NCBI GenBank assembly: GCA_964397655.1
Contig: CAYNKA010000001.1
Location: 1 to 64,000, forward strand
From: CAYNKA01 sp964397655
GTDB taxonomy: Bacteria > Spirochaetota > Spirochaetia > DTKZ01
Length of the DNA stretch: 64,000 bases
Direction: 5' to 3'
Shown here: positions 34,387 through 43,291 of the stretch, piece by piece
Numbering within the stretch: the first letter of the stretch is position 1
Layout: every line of letters begins with the position of its first letter
Position numbers and translations under genes: made by a program
The notes under the pieces: model-generated
The model's database searches: none
What the model was told of the DNA's origin: nothing
Seen by the model: the letters and a program-made list of their open reading frames with translations, nothing else

Positions 34387-34686
34387 GGAGGTGGCGGGAA
34401 TCGCCCTCCAAGCCTCGCCGTCCTGGCTCGGCTTTCCGGGCCGGGGTACTCGCTGGCGCGGGACATCCTGTCCCGCTTCCCTCGCTGACGCTCGGCGCTC
34501 GTACCCTTCGATTCCCTTGCGGGGAAGGGGTTACTGGAGGTGGCGGGAATCGACCCTCCGCTCGTCGCCATCGTGGCTCCGCGCTGCGGGCCGGAGTGCT
34601 CGCTGGCGCCCGACATCCTTGTCGGGCTTTCCTCGCTGACGCTCGGCGCTCGCACTCGTTCGATTCCCTTGAAGGGAAGGGGCTAC
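34387..34686 (-). repeat. Two ~150-bp tandem repeats carrying the tmRNA 3' end
   Basis: Units 34387-34535 and 34536-34686 each begin (plus strand) with GGAGGTGGCGGGAATCG, which is identical to the tmRNA 3' terminus at 34688-34704. Both share CTCGCTGGCGC, a variable GACATCC hairpin, CTCGCTGACGCTCGGCGCTCG and a closing CGATTCCCTT...GGAAGGGG..TACT. They lie directly downstream of tmRNA in its direction of transcription. They could be scars of elements that integrate at the tmRNA end or a tRNA-linked repeat family. No gene is seen in them. Confidence 0.8.
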
Positions 34687-35039
34687 TGGAGGTGGCGGGA
34701 ATCGAACCCGCGTCCTAAGACGGGTACGTCAGGCATGCTACAGGTTTAGTCGCCCCTTTTAGTTCCGAAGAAGGGGAGGCGGGGCGGCGGCCTTCCTTCT
34801 CCGTATTCCGGAAGATGTCCCTTCCGATGCCCGGACTCATCGGTCGGTGAGCCTTGGTTTCTTGCAAGCTCTCCGGCCCTCAAGGCGGGGAGCCGGGAAC
34901 CCGCTGGTCACCGCTTACGCGGCGGCCAGTTGATAATCTGCGTTATTGTTGGCAGTTATGTTTTTTGCCGTTTTTAGGAGTCCGGCCCTCCACCTGCAAC
35001 CTGAAACACCTTCGTCCCAGTCGAAACCGGTGCACCCCC
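34687..35039 (-). ncRNA. ssrA: Transfer-messenger RNA (tmRNA)
   Basis: The 5' end GGGGGTG (35039-35033) pairs with CACCTCC at the 3' end (one G-U), forming the acceptor stem; CCA is not encoded. The T arm GCGGG-TTCGATT-CCCGC is clear near 34692-34708. GTTTCGACTGGG follows the 5' stem as in other tmRNAs. The tag frame runs from GCC 34953 to TAA 34915 and encodes ANNNADYQLAAA. Together with SmpB, encoded just upstream, it rescues stalled ribosomes and tags the peptide for proteolysis. The length of 353 nt is normal. Confidence 0.93.
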
Positions 35040-35056
35040 TCATGCATCGCGCTATA

Positions 35057-35085
35057 AAATTACCTCAAGAGGCGAAAAAAGGCAA
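35057..35085 (-). promoter_or_regulatory. Possible tmRNA promoter
   Basis: Minus strand TTGCCT (35085-35080), 17-base spacer, TAATTT (35062-35057). The start site would be about 10-15 bases ahead of the mature 5' end, leaving a short leader for RNase P to remove. Confidence 0.3.
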
Positions 35086-35180
35086 TAAGGGGACGGACAA
35101 GGAACAAGCACGATTCGGCTTGGAGGAAACGCGCGGAGGGGAGCCTTTCGACCTGTATCGTGCCGTTTCCTGCCCCGCGT

Positions 35181-35642
35181 CTAAATTCTCATTCGGTAAT
35201 TCCGCTCGGTTTCCCGCCTGACGTCCTTCTCCTTGAGGTCCTCGCGCTTGTCGTAGTTCTTCTTTCCCTTGCAAACCCCGATCTCGATCTTCACGATGCC
35301 CTTTTTCAGATAGACCTTGAGCGGCACGAGGGTGAATCCCTTCTCGTCGGTCTTGCGTTCGAGGGGACGGATTTCCCTCTTGTGCACGAGGAGTTTCCTA
35401 TCCCTGAGCGGCTCGTGATTGAAGAGGTTTCCGTGATCGTAGGGGGTGATCTGGAACCCTATGAGCCAGAGCTCTCCGTTCCTCACGCGGGCGTATGCGT
35501 CGACGAAGGAGAATTTCCCGCTTTTCAAGGATTTCACCTCCGTGCCCTGCAGGCTGATGCCGCATTCGAAGGTCTCTTCCACCGAATAATTGAAGCGGGC
35601 CTTTCGGTTGTCCGCGAGGAGTTTCATAGGTTCTTTCGGCAT
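35181..35642 (-). CDS. smpB: SsrA-binding protein SmpB
   Basis: 153 residues with the typical opening LLADNRKARFNYSVEETFECGISLQGTEVKSL, the central ITPYDHGNLFNHEP-type stretch and a basic C-terminal tail (KKNYDKREDLKEKD) that inserts into the ribosome. It binds tmRNA and brings it to ribosomes lacking a stop codon. It is encoded 142 bases upstream of ssrA on the same strand, a common arrangement. It lies 24 bases downstream of the FGE protein gene and may be co-transcribed with it. Confidence 0.93.
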   Translation of the reverse strand: MPKEPMKLLADNRKARFNYSVEETFECGISLQGTEVKSLKSGKFSFVDAYARVRNGELWLIGFQITPYDHGNLFNHEPLRDRKLLVHKREIRPLERKTDEKGFTLVPLKVYLKKGIVKIEIGVCKGKKNYDKREDLKEKDVRRETERNYRMRI

Positions 35643-35666
35643 GGTTTCCTTTCGTTCACGGTGCGG

Positions 35667-37250
35667 TTATTTCCTTACCGCGGCCACGCGAAAGCCAAGG
35701 TAGGGAGTGCACCAGGTCGGGGGTTGGGACGCCCTCGTCGAGACGCCGACGTTCTCGTCCCGGTTGAGCCAGCAGCCGCCCCTCACGGAGATTTCGGCGC
35801 CTGAGAAACGCGACTCCGCGGGAAAGATGTAATCGGCAGGATAAAACCAGTCGGAGCACCATTCCCATACGTTTCCCAGCATGTTCCTGAGCCCGATGGC
35901 GCCGGGTTCGGCCTCCCTTACGGAGGCCAGTTCCTTCGAAGCCGGGCGTTTTCCCTTCCCGTCGTTCAGCGTGGCAGCCCATTCCCACTGTTCCTCCGAA
36001 GGCAGGAAGAAGATGTAGGCGGGATATTTCCTTCCGAGCCATTCGCAATAGGCCCGGGCAGCGAACTGTGAGACCTCGCGGACCGGATACGAGGGCTTGG
36101 GGGGATTCGCTGAATCCTTCCACGATTCGAGATATCCCTGTTCCGCGAGCCCTTCTTCCGCGAGTTTTTTCCGGTTCGAAGGGGAGTAGAGCGGGACTTC
36201 CTTTATGAAATCCGCGTATTCCGATTCGCTCACCTCAGTGGCGGCGAGGTAGAATCCTCCGATTCCGGTCTTCCTTGGCGCGTTGAGCGAGTTCAAGGTA
36301 TTTCCTTCGGGACTCGTTCCGGACCAGCCGAGCACGAAGTTCCCCGCGGGCACGGGAACGAAATCCATCGAACCTATGCGGATACTTGCCCCCGCGGCCG
36401 CGACCGGGACCGACAGTTCCCTCTTGATCCCGGCGAAAAGGGAGTCGAGCCTCGCCGCGACCGCGTGATTGCCGACGATTTCGGCCGCGGCCTTTTCCGG
36501 AAGCACCTCCGCAAGCCAGAGCGCGGCGTAGTCCGAAGAGGCGTACAGTCTGGCGAAAAATGCGGCGGTCCGCGCCGCGCCGGCGGGAGACATCGCCTTG
36601 CCTTTCGATCCGGCAAGAGCGGCGGCGCGGAGATAATCGCGGAAGACGCCCTCGTTCGCGACGTTTTTCGCCGCGGAAAGCAGAAAGGCTTCAGGAAGTC
36701 GATCGACCGAGGGTTTGCCTTCGCTCGAAAGATAATAATCTTCGACCGCTTCGCTCAACACCGGGGGAAAGGAATAGGTCGCGGATGGTTCGCCGGTCAG
36801 CGTCCATGAGGAGAATTCCCTGTGGGCGCTTTCGAAAAGTCCATCCTCGGATTTCAGCGCGAGCCTGACGAAGAATCCGTCTTTCTTCTTGGCAAAGAGG
36901 CTTCCTACGAGGCGGGACGGAACGTCCCTTTCCTTTTCGAAGGTTCCGAAGAAAGGCTTCGACAATGCGAAGGAGCGTTTCCCGGCGGGAACGAAAACCG
37001 TGCAGGGCGTGTAACCGACCCGGCGTCCGTCGACGCGAACCGAGGCCCCGCGGGGAAGGGTTTCGATCGTAACCTCCGCTCCGGGAGAGAAGAGCCCGTC
37101 GTACAGGAAAAGGATAAACAGGACGGCGACGAGAACCGCGGAGTAAATGACCGCCATATAGGTGCGGGGACGGACCCCGAGGATCGGTTTCAGTACGACG
37201 CGGGCCCCGGGCGACGCGTTCGCGTCGGGCGGGTTGTTTCTCTTCTTCAT
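35667..37250 (-). CDS. Membrane-anchored PEGA and FGE-sulfatase domain protein
   Basis: 527 residues. A basic N-terminus precedes one membrane helix (about 30-52). A PEGA domain follows (about 58-85, ASVRVDGRRVGYTP), then a long variable region and a C-terminal formylglycine-generating-enzyme-like (SUMF1) domain from about 310. The latter shows NMLGNVWEWCSDWF, SVRGGCWL and LGFRVA. The copper-binding Cys pair of true FGE is not evident, so this is probably a structural or ligand-binding variant, as seen in many spirochaete proteins. It is exported but stays anchored. Divergent from lepB. Confidence 0.8.
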   Translation of the reverse strand: MKKRNNPPDANASPGARVVLKPILGVRPRTYMAVIYSAVLVAVLFILFLYDGLFSPGAEVTIETLPRGASVRVDGRRVGYTPCTVFVPAGKRSFALSKPFFGTFEKERDVPSRLVGSLFAKKKDGFFVRLALKSEDGLFESAHREFSSWTLTGEPSATYSFPPVLSEAVEDYYLSSEGKPSVDRLPEAFLLSAAKNVANEGVFRDYLRAAALAGSKGKAMSPAGAARTAAFFARLYASSDYAALWLAEVLPEKAAAEIVGNHAVAARLDSLFAGIKRELSVPVAAAGASIRIGSMDFVPVPAGNFVLGWSGTSPEGNTLNSLNAPRKTGIGGFYLAATEVSESEYADFIKEVPLYSPSNRKKLAEEGLAEQGYLESWKDSANPPKPSYPVREVSQFAARAYCEWLGRKYPAYIFFLPSEEQWEWAATLNDGKGKRPASKELASVREAEPGAIGLRNMLGNVWEWCSDWFYPADYIFPAESRFSGAEISVRGGCWLNRDENVGVSTRASQPPTWCTPYLGFRVAAVRK

Positions 37251-37280
37251 AGTGCTGCATTATAGGAACGGCCCTATCTA

Positions 37281-37310
37281 TTGTCAACGTTGAGACTTTC
37301 ATGCTACCCT
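37281..37310 (+). promoter_or_regulatory. Possible promoter of the lepB pair
   Basis: TTGTCA (37281-37286), 18-base spacer, TACCCT (37305-37310), 17 bases ahead of the lepB start. The -10 box is weak. Confidence 0.35.
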
Positions 37311-37326
37311 CTTTCGGGAAGCCACC

Positions 37327-38304
37327 ATGGATAAAACCCTCGATCGAGTTGTACAAGCGACGGAATCCTTCCTCACCTGGCGGAAGGCCAGGATAGAGCG
37401 AAAGAAGGAGAAGCAGAGGCGGAAGAATCCGGTCGTGGATTGGATAGAGGCCTTCGTCTGGGCGGCCTGCGTGGTTCTGCTCATCAACCAATACGTGCTT
37501 CAGGCTTATCAGATACCTTCCGGCTCCATGATGAACACCCTGCTCGTGAACGACAGGATCTTCGTGAACAAATTCATCTTCGGTCCCGAACTGCTTCCCG
37601 GCATCGGCAAGCTGCCGGGCTTCGTCGCCCCGAAGCGGGGCGAGATCATCATCTTCGAGAATCCTTCCTATATTTCCCGAGGTCCGGTCTTCGACATCGT
37701 CCAACGCGTGCTTTACATGGCCACCTTGTCGTTCGTCGACATCGACCGGGACGAAAACGGAATGCCGAAGGCCCACTTCCTCATCAAACGGGCGGTAGGG
37801 ATGGGGGCCGACAGGATCCGCCAGCGCGAAGGAAACATCGAGTTCCTCCCGAAGGGCGAGGATCGATGGTTGAGCGAGAAGGATTTCCAGAAGCTCTCCG
37901 GTCTTTCCTATCCCGTGCGGCGCCTCGTCTCCCCCGAACACTATGCAGCGATCAGGGAAGCCGGAAAAGGCGCGGCCTTCCAGGATCTCAGGCTCCCCAT
38001 GACGGACAGCATGAGCGGAAGCCTGAAATCCATGCAGAACGGCGAATTCTTCGACGGGTTCGCCTTCGACGAATGGAGAACCAAGACCCTCTATTCGATC
38101 AACCCGCAGGACAGGAAGTACGGAGGGCGATGGAGGACCCACCACGAGGGTCTTTACGTTCCGGAAGGTAAGATCCTGCCGTTGGGAGACAACAGGGACA
38201 ATTCCCGCGACGGCCGTTATTTCGGTTCGGTGAAGGAGTCGAAGATCCTCGGAAGGGCGATGATCCGCTATTGGCCGCTTCCAAGAGCGGGAATCATTCG
38301 CTAA
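37327..38304 (+). CDS. lepB: Signal peptidase I (first copy)
   Basis: 325 residues. One membrane helix (about 41-58) follows a basic stretch. The catalytic Ser 67 sits in QIPSGSM and the Lys 154 in FLIKRAVG; the late motif GDNRDNSRDGRYFG is present near the end. There are large insertions between the two catalytic boxes compared with E. coli. It removes signal peptides from exported proteins. It is followed after 11 bases by a second signal peptidase gene. A conserved pair in this group of bacteria by my recollection. Confidence 0.92.
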   Translation: MDKTLDRVVQATESFLTWRKARIERKKEKQRRKNPVVDWIEAFVWAACVVLLINQYVLQAYQIPSGSMMNTLLVNDRIFVNKFIFGPELLPGIGKLPGFVAPKRGEIIIFENPSYISRGPVFDIVQRVLYMATLSFVDIDRDENGMPKAHFLIKRAVGMGADRIRQREGNIEFLPKGEDRWLSEKDFQKLSGLSYPVRRLVSPEHYAAIREAGKGAAFQDLRLPMTDSMSGSLKSMQNGEFFDGFAFDEWRTKTLYSINPQDRKYGGRWRTHHEGLYVPEGKILPLGDNRDNSRDGRYFGSVKESKILGRAMIRYWPLPRAGIIR

Positions 38305-38315
38305 GGACTTAAGAT

Positions 38316-39065
38316 ATGTTCGGTTCAGCCAAACGCTTCGAATCCTACCGCGATCCCCATCCCTTGCTTCGGAAACTGTTCCGCATGCTGAGGTTTCTCC
38401 TCGTCGTCGCGGTTCTCTACGAGGTCGTCACTTCGTTCGTCGTCGGCGGTTACAAGATCGACTCGGTTTCGATGGTTCCCTACTACGAACCCGGATCGAG
38501 GCTCCTCGTTTCGCCCCTCGTCTACGGCCCCGTGATTCCGTTCACCGATGATCGTTTCCCCGGACTCGCCAAGCCGAAGCGTGGCGATATGGTGTTGCTC
38601 AGGACTCCCTACCGCCGGCACGCTTCGTTCATGGAGACCGCGATAGGGCAGTTCACGAGTTTTTTCACCTTCCAAACCTCCTCCTTCTCCCTGTCCAAGA
38701 GGGAGATCTGGGAAAACGAGTACGTCGTGAAGCGCGTCATCGCTCTCCCCGGGGATTCGGTGCGCGTCAAGAACCTGGAAGCCCTGATCCGCCCGAAAGG
38801 AACCCCTGACTTCGTTTCCGAATTCTCCCTCTCGCTGAGCCGTTATGAAATTCTGAAGGAATCGCTTCCCCGGGACTGGAGGGAAAACGATCCTTTCGGG
38901 GGCTTCGCCGAGGACGTGATTCTCAAGGACGACGAGTACTACGTGCTCGGCGACAACCGAACTCGATCGACCGATTCGAGGCTCTGGGGACCGGTGAAGG
39001 AAAACCAGATCCGCGGTATGGTCCTCTTCCGGTATTGGCCGCTCGGTGGCAGCAAGAAACCCTGA
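38316..39065 (+). CDS. lepB: Signal peptidase I (second copy)
   Basis: 249 residues with one membrane helix (about 24-45). Catalytic Ser 52 is in DSVSMVP and Lys 139 in YVVKRVIALPGD. The box GDNRTRSTDSRLWGP is near the end. Shorter than the first copy and with a different substrate-binding box (VSMVP rather than PSGSM), so it may prefer other substrates. The hemW start overlaps its 3' end by 20 bases, so the three genes form an operon. Confidence 0.9.
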   Translation: MFGSAKRFESYRDPHPLLRKLFRMLRFLLVVAVLYEVVTSFVVGGYKIDSVSMVPYYEPGSRLLVSPLVYGPVIPFTDDRFPGLAKPKRGDMVLLRTPYRRHASFMETAIGQFTSFFTFQTSSFSLSKREIWENEYVVKRVIALPGDSVRVKNLEALIRPKGTPDFVSEFSLSLSRYEILKESLPRDWRENDPFGGFAEDVILKDDEYYVLGDNRTRSTDSRLWGPVKENQIRGMVLFRYWPLGGSKKP

Positions 39066-40308
39066 ATCCCTCTCAACGATACGGCCTCTTCCCGCCGGAA
39101 TATTTCCCGCACTCTACGCCCATGTTCCCTTCTGCACCTCGAAATGCGGATACTGCGATTTTTTTTCCGTCAGCGAATGGGACGAAGACTTCGTTTCCCT
39201 CGTCCTCGCCCGAGAGATCGAGGAACTCGAAGCCCTCGCTCGGATTTCGGAGATCGAAGCCTTCGACTCCCTGTACGTGGGAGGCGGGACGCCGAGCGCG
39301 GTACCGCGGAGGATCCTTGCCGGCTTTCTCCGGGGGCTCGCGGAAAGGGCGGGCAGGAGGATCGGGGAATTCACCGTCGAAGCGAACCCGGAAAGCCTGG
39401 ACCGGGACTTCCTTTCCGCGCTCGAGGAGGCGGGAGCGGACCGGATCAGCCTCGGCATCCAGACATGGGACGACGGCCGTCTCGCGGACCTGGGCAGGCG
39501 GGCCACATCCCGGTCGAACCGGGCCGCGATCGAGCTTCTAGGAGAGAGGTGGAAGGGGAAGGTGTCCCTCGATCTCATGTACGGCTTTCCCGGGCAGACG
39601 GTCGGGGAGGCGGTCAGTGACGTCGAAGAGCTCCTCGCGTACGGACCCGGACACGTGTCGGTCTACGCGCTCACCGTGGAGGAGGACACGCCGCTCGGGC
39701 TGAGAATCGGAAGGGGAGACGCGGCGAACATAGACGAGAACGCGCAGGAGGACATGAGGGACGAGCTCCATGCGCGGCTGCTCGCGGCCGGGTACAGGAA
39801 CTACGAAATATCGAATTACGCGCTGCCGGGGAACGAATGCAGGCACAACGAAGCCTATTGGAGGCTGCGTCCCTACGTGGGGATAGGGCCTGCGGGAGTA
39901 TCCACGCTTCCGGCCCGAGCGCCCGCCGCGGCCGTCAGGCTGACAGGGAAGCGCGACGCTCTCGCCTTCGCTCGAGCGGATTTCGCCTCTACGGATATCG
40001 AAGTCTCCGGCGGCCTGGACGTCGAGATCGTCGGCAGGAGGGACTTCCTCTACGACTACCTCCTCATGGGATTGAGGACCGCGGAGGGAATCGACGAGGT
40101 CGCCTTCGCTCGCATCTTCGGGGAGGACGCGAGGGGGCTCGCGCCGCGGACCGTGGAAAAACGGCGAGGACTCTTCTCGGACGCCCCGGGGAGGTTCGCT
40201 CTCACCGATGCGGGAAGACGCGTTCTGAATTCGGTCCTCGTGGACCTCTTCGGGGAGATCGAAAAGGGAGATGCACCGAAAGATTGCTCATGGCCGATCG
40301 GGACCTAG
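39046..40308 (+). CDS. hemW: Radical SAM HemW-like protein
   Basis: 420 residues from GTG 39046. The radical SAM cluster is CTSKCGYCDF (Cys 30, 34, 37). The motifs VGGGTPSA, ANPES and GIQTWDD follow, then the HemN C-terminal domain. HemW is now seen as a heme chaperone rather than a coproporphyrinogen oxidase; the CxxxCxxC-F spacing fits HemW. The start is inside lepB and has no strong Shine-Dalgarno, so translation may be coupled. No other heme gene is nearby. Confidence 0.88.
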   Translation: MAARNPESLSTIRPLPAGIFPALYAHVPFCTSKCGYCDFFSVSEWDEDFVSLVLAREIEELEALARISEIEAFDSLYVGGGTPSAVPRRILAGFLRGLAERAGRRIGEFTVEANPESLDRDFLSALEEAGADRISLGIQTWDDGRLADLGRRATSRSNRAAIELLGERWKGKVSLDLMYGFPGQTVGEAVSDVEELLAYGPGHVSVYALTVEEDTPLGLRIGRGDAANIDENAQEDMRDELHARLLAAGYRNYEISNYALPGNECRHNEAYWRLRPYVGIGPAGVSTLPARAPAAAVRLTGKRDALAFARADFASTDIEVSGGLDVEIVGRRDFLYDYLLMGLRTAEGIDEVAFARIFGEDARGLAPRTVEKRRGLFSDAPGRFALTDAGRRVLNSVLVDLFGEIEKGDAPKDCSWPIGT

Positions 40309-40372
40309 GCGGGCACGGTCGCATTAGCTCGAAAGGACCCGCATGAAGGGCCCGGAGAACGGGTTGCGTTTA

Positions 40373-40402
40373 TTGACACCTCGATTTTTCGCGTGATATG
40401 TT
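40373..40402 (+). promoter_or_regulatory. Sigma70 promoter of the yebC-ruvCAB-queA operon
   Basis: TTGACA (40373-40378), 18-base spacer, TATGTT (40397-40402), 50 bases ahead of yebC. Confidence 0.75.
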
Positions 40403-40452
40403 ATTTGCGCTTCCAATGAGATTTATTCTGACATGTCGTAAAAGGAGATAAA

Positions 40453-41196
40453 ATGTCAGGACATAGTAAGTGGGCCACCATAAAACACAAGAAAGGTGCA
40501 GCCGACGCGAAACGTGGACAGATGTTCACGAAGCTGATTAAGGAAATTTCAATCGCCGCCCGTCTCGGAGGGGGAGATCAGAACGCCAACCCGAGGCTGA
40601 GAGCCGCCGTCCTCAAGGCGAGGTCCGCGAACATGCCCAAAGACAACATCGACCGCGCCATCAAGAAGGGGACGGGAGAGCTCGAAGGCGTGGAATACGT
40701 CGAAATGACCTACGAGGCCTACGGACCGGGCGGAGTCGCCATCCTCGTGGACGTGATGACGGACAACAAGAACAGAACCGCGGCGGACATCCGTTATGTC
40801 CTGAACCGCGGAGGCGGCAACCTCGGCGAATCCGGCTGCGTGTCCTACCTATTCAAGAGAAAGGGCATCATCTCCTTCGACGCGAAGAAATACACCGAGG
40901 ACCGGATCCTGGAAGTCGCTCTAGAAGCGGGGGCAGAGGACGTCGCGACCTCGGGCGACACGATCGAAGTCACCACGGATCCGGACGAATTCTCCAAAGT
41001 CATGACCGCCCTGGAAAAGGCCGGACTCGAGCCGACCACCGGCGAAATCAGCAAGATCCCGGACAGCTACATCACGCTCGACAAGGAGAAGACCGCCAAG
41101 GCCGTCAAGCTCATCGAATCCTTGGACGAGCACGACGACGTCCAGAGCGTCTCATCCAATCTCGACATCCCGGACGACTTCGAACCCGAAGAATGA
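40453..41196 (+). CDS. yebC: YebC/PmpR family protein
   Basis: 247 residues of the well-conserved YebC/TACO1 family: opening GHSKWATIKHKKGAADAKRG, central KDNIDRAIKKGTGE and acidic C-terminal domain. Members act as transcription regulators or help ribosomes pass proline stretches; the gene is often beside ruvC, as here. AAAGGAG precedes the start. The stop overlaps ruvC by 4 bases. Confidence 0.94.
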   Translation: MSGHSKWATIKHKKGAADAKRGQMFTKLIKEISIAARLGGGDQNANPRLRAAVLKARSANMPKDNIDRAIKKGTGELEGVEYVEMTYEAYGPGGVAILVDVMTDNKNRTAADIRYVLNRGGGNLGESGCVSYLFKRKGIISFDAKKYTEDRILEVALEAGAEDVATSGDTIEVTTDPDEFSKVMTALEKAGLEPTTGEISKIPDSYITLDKEKTAKAVKLIESLDEHDDVQSVSSNLDIPDDFEPEE

Positions 41197-41687
41197 TCCG
41201 GATCCTCGGCCTCGATCCCGGGTTGGCCGAAACCGGTTACGGAGTCGTCGACGTCTCCCGCGGCAGATACGTCCATGTGTGCCACGGCGTCATCTCGACG
41301 CCGTCGTCCATGGAAATCGGTAAGCGTCTCGAGGCGATCTACGGCCGGATCCGCGAACTGCTCAGGGATTATTCGCCGGCCGAGGCCGGGATGGAAAGCC
41401 TGTTCTTCGCGAAGAACATAACGAGCGCGATCCCGGTGGCTCAGGCGAGGGGCGTCGTGCTCGTGGCGCTCGCTCAGGCGGACGTCCCCTGTGAAAGCTA
41501 TCCGCCGCAGGCGATCAAGCTGGCGATCGTCGGTCAGGGCAGGGCGGAAAAGAGGCAGGTCCAGGAGCTGGTGCGGCTTCTCCTCCGGCTCCCCGAGATC
41601 CCGAAGCCCGACCATGCCGCGGACGCCCTCGCCGCGGCGATCTGCCACGCGAATACGCGAGGAGGTCTTCGTGTTCAACAGCCTTAA
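41193..41687 (+). CDS. ruvC: Holliday junction resolvase RuvC
   Basis: 164 residues. The acidic catalytic set is visible: Asp 8 (GLDPG), Glu 68 (GMESLFF), Asp 140 and Asp 144 (KPDHAADALA). RuvC dimers cut Holliday junctions after branch migration by RuvAB, which follow. ATG 41193 overlaps the yebC stop, and ruvA begins within its last 17 bases. Confidence 0.94.
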   Translation: MIRILGLDPGLAETGYGVVDVSRGRYVHVCHGVISTPSSMEIGKRLEAIYGRIRELLRDYSPAEAGMESLFFAKNITSAIPVAQARGVVLVALAQADVPCESYPPQAIKLAIVGQGRAEKRQVQELVRLLLRLPEIPKPDHAADALAAAICHANTRGGLRVQQP

Positions 41688-42258
41688 AGGCGTCATCACC
41701 GAAAAGACGTCGGGAAAGGTCCGGATCGAGACCGGCGGCGTTGAATGGGAACTCGAGGTTTCCTACACAACCCTGAGCGGACTGCCTCACGCGGGCAGCC
41801 CGGCGAGGATCTTCACCCACCTGCTTCACCGCGAGGATTCCATGCGTCTCTTCGGCTTCGCCAAGGAAGAGGAACGGTTGCTTTTTCTCGATCTCCTCAA
41901 GGTGGACGGCATCGGCCCGAAGCAGGCGATCCGGATCCTGTCCGGCGCGAGCGTCGATTCCTTCGCTGAGATCCTCGAGGCGGGGGACGTGGACTCGCTC
42001 AAGCGGATACCGGGAATCGGCGTGAAGTCCGCACAGAAGATCATCCTCGCGCTCAAGGGAAAGCTCACGCTCAAGGAATCGGAGGAGGCCGAGGAGGGAC
42101 GGGACCTCGTTACCGCCCTCGCTGACATGGGCTTCGACAGGAGGAAGGCGGCTGCGGCGGTGGCCTCGCTGCTCGATGAAACCAGGGAAGAAGGCCTCGC
42201 GGGGGAGAAGCTCGAACAGGAGATCTTCCGCCGGGCGATCGTCAGGCTGAGCAGTTAG
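41671..42258 (+). CDS. ruvA: Holliday junction helicase subunit RuvA
   Basis: 195 residues from GTG 41671 with GAGGAGG 5 bases upstream. An OB-fold N-terminal domain is followed by helix-hairpin-helix motifs (LLKVDGIGPKQAIRIL and LKRIPGIGVKSAQKII) and a C-terminal RuvB-contacting domain. It holds the junction in square-planar form for RuvB. It overlaps ruvC by 17 bases and precedes ruvB by 4. Confidence 0.93.
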   Translation: MFNSLKGVITEKTSGKVRIETGGVEWELEVSYTTLSGLPHAGSPARIFTHLLHREDSMRLFGFAKEEERLLFLDLLKVDGIGPKQAIRILSGASVDSFAEILEAGDVDSLKRIPGIGVKSAQKIILALKGKLTLKESEEAEEGRDLVTALADMGFDRRKAAAAVASLLDETREEGLAGEKLEQEIFRRAIVRLSS

Positions 42259-42262
42259 CGCC

Positions 42263-43291
42263 ATGGCGGAAGACAAGTCGCTCCTCCAGGGCGAATATCA
42301 CGATAGGGAAGACGCGAAGGAAGCCGGTCTCAGGCCCAAGCGGCTCGGAGACTTCCAGGGCCAGGACGAGATCAAGCAGAACCTGGGTGTTTTCATCAGA
42401 GCGGCCAGGGAACGGAAGGAGTGCGTCGATCACATCTTCCTGAGCGGCCCCCCGGGTCTCGGCAAGACCACCCTCGCCGGCATCATAGCATCGGAGATGG
42501 GGGCGGAATTCAAGGTGACCTCGGCGCCCGCTCTTGACAAGCCGAAGGATCTTGCCGGGGTGCTCACGACGATCACCGAAGGCACGGTCTTCTTCATAGA
42601 CGAGATCCACCGCCTCAAGCCAGCGATGGAAGAACTCCTCTACATAGCAATGGAGGACTTCGAGATCGACTGGATCATCGGCCAGGGGCCTTCGGCGAGG
42701 ACCATAAGGATACCCGTCCCGCCCTTCACGCTCATCGGTGCCACGACCAAGGCCGGACTCGTGTCGAGCCCGCTCTATTCCCGCTTCGGCATCAACATCA
42801 GATTCGACTATTACGACCCCCGCGAGATCATGCTCATCGTCTACCGCTCCGCTGAGATCCTCGGAATCTCCATCCGAAAGGAGGCGGCCGAACTCCTCGC
42901 GCGTTGTTCGAGGGGGACTCCGAGGATCGCGAACCGTCTGCTTCGAAGGATGCGGGACTTCGCCCAGGTCTTCGGGACCGGTGAAGTAACCCGCCCGATC
43001 GTCGAGGACGGGCTTTCCCGGCTCAAGATCGACTCTCACGGGCTCGAGAGTCACGACCGCGAGATCCTCAGGGTGATCATCGAGAAGTACGAGGGCGGTC
43101 CCGTGGGCGCGGAAACACTCGCTATCTCCGTCGGAGAGGCCATCGATACGCTCGAGGACTTCTACGAGCCCTATCTCATCCAGCGGGGGTTCCTCAAACG
43201 GACGCCGAGGGGCAGGGTGGTCACGCCCATGGCTTACGAACATCTCGGCTTGAAACGGAACGGGAATGAAGACCAGGGAATTCTTTTTTGA
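42263..43291 (+). CDS. ruvB: Holliday junction motor RuvB
   Basis: 342 residues. AAA+ ATPase with Walker A GPPGLGKTT (62-70), Walker B FIDEIHRL, sensor 1 GATTKAG and arginine finger region SRFG, then a winged-helix C-terminus. The motor drives branch migration with RuvA. Highly typical. queA starts inside its last 26 bases. Confidence 0.95.
   Translation: MAEDKSLLQGEYHDREDAKEAGLRPKRLGDFQGQDEIKQNLGVFIRAARERKECVDHIFLSGPPGLGKTTLAGIIASEMGAEFKVTSAPALDKPKDLAGVLTTITEGTVFFIDEIHRLKPAMEELLYIAMEDFEIDWIIGQGPSARTIRIPVPPFTLIGATTKAGLVSSPLYSRFGINIRFDYYDPREIMLIVYRSAEILGISIRKEAAELLARCSRGTPRIANRLLRRMRDFAQVFGTGEVTRPIVEDGLSRLKIDSHGLESHDREILRVIIEKYEGGPVGAETLAISVGEAIDTLEDFYEPYLIQRGFLKRTPRGRVVTPMAYEHLGLKRNGNEDQGILF

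Noticed and set aside
34380..34700. CRISPR array as an explanation of the repeats near tmRNA
   Set aside because: Only two long, diverged units containing an RNA gene end; no short identical repeats with unique spacers and no cas genes.
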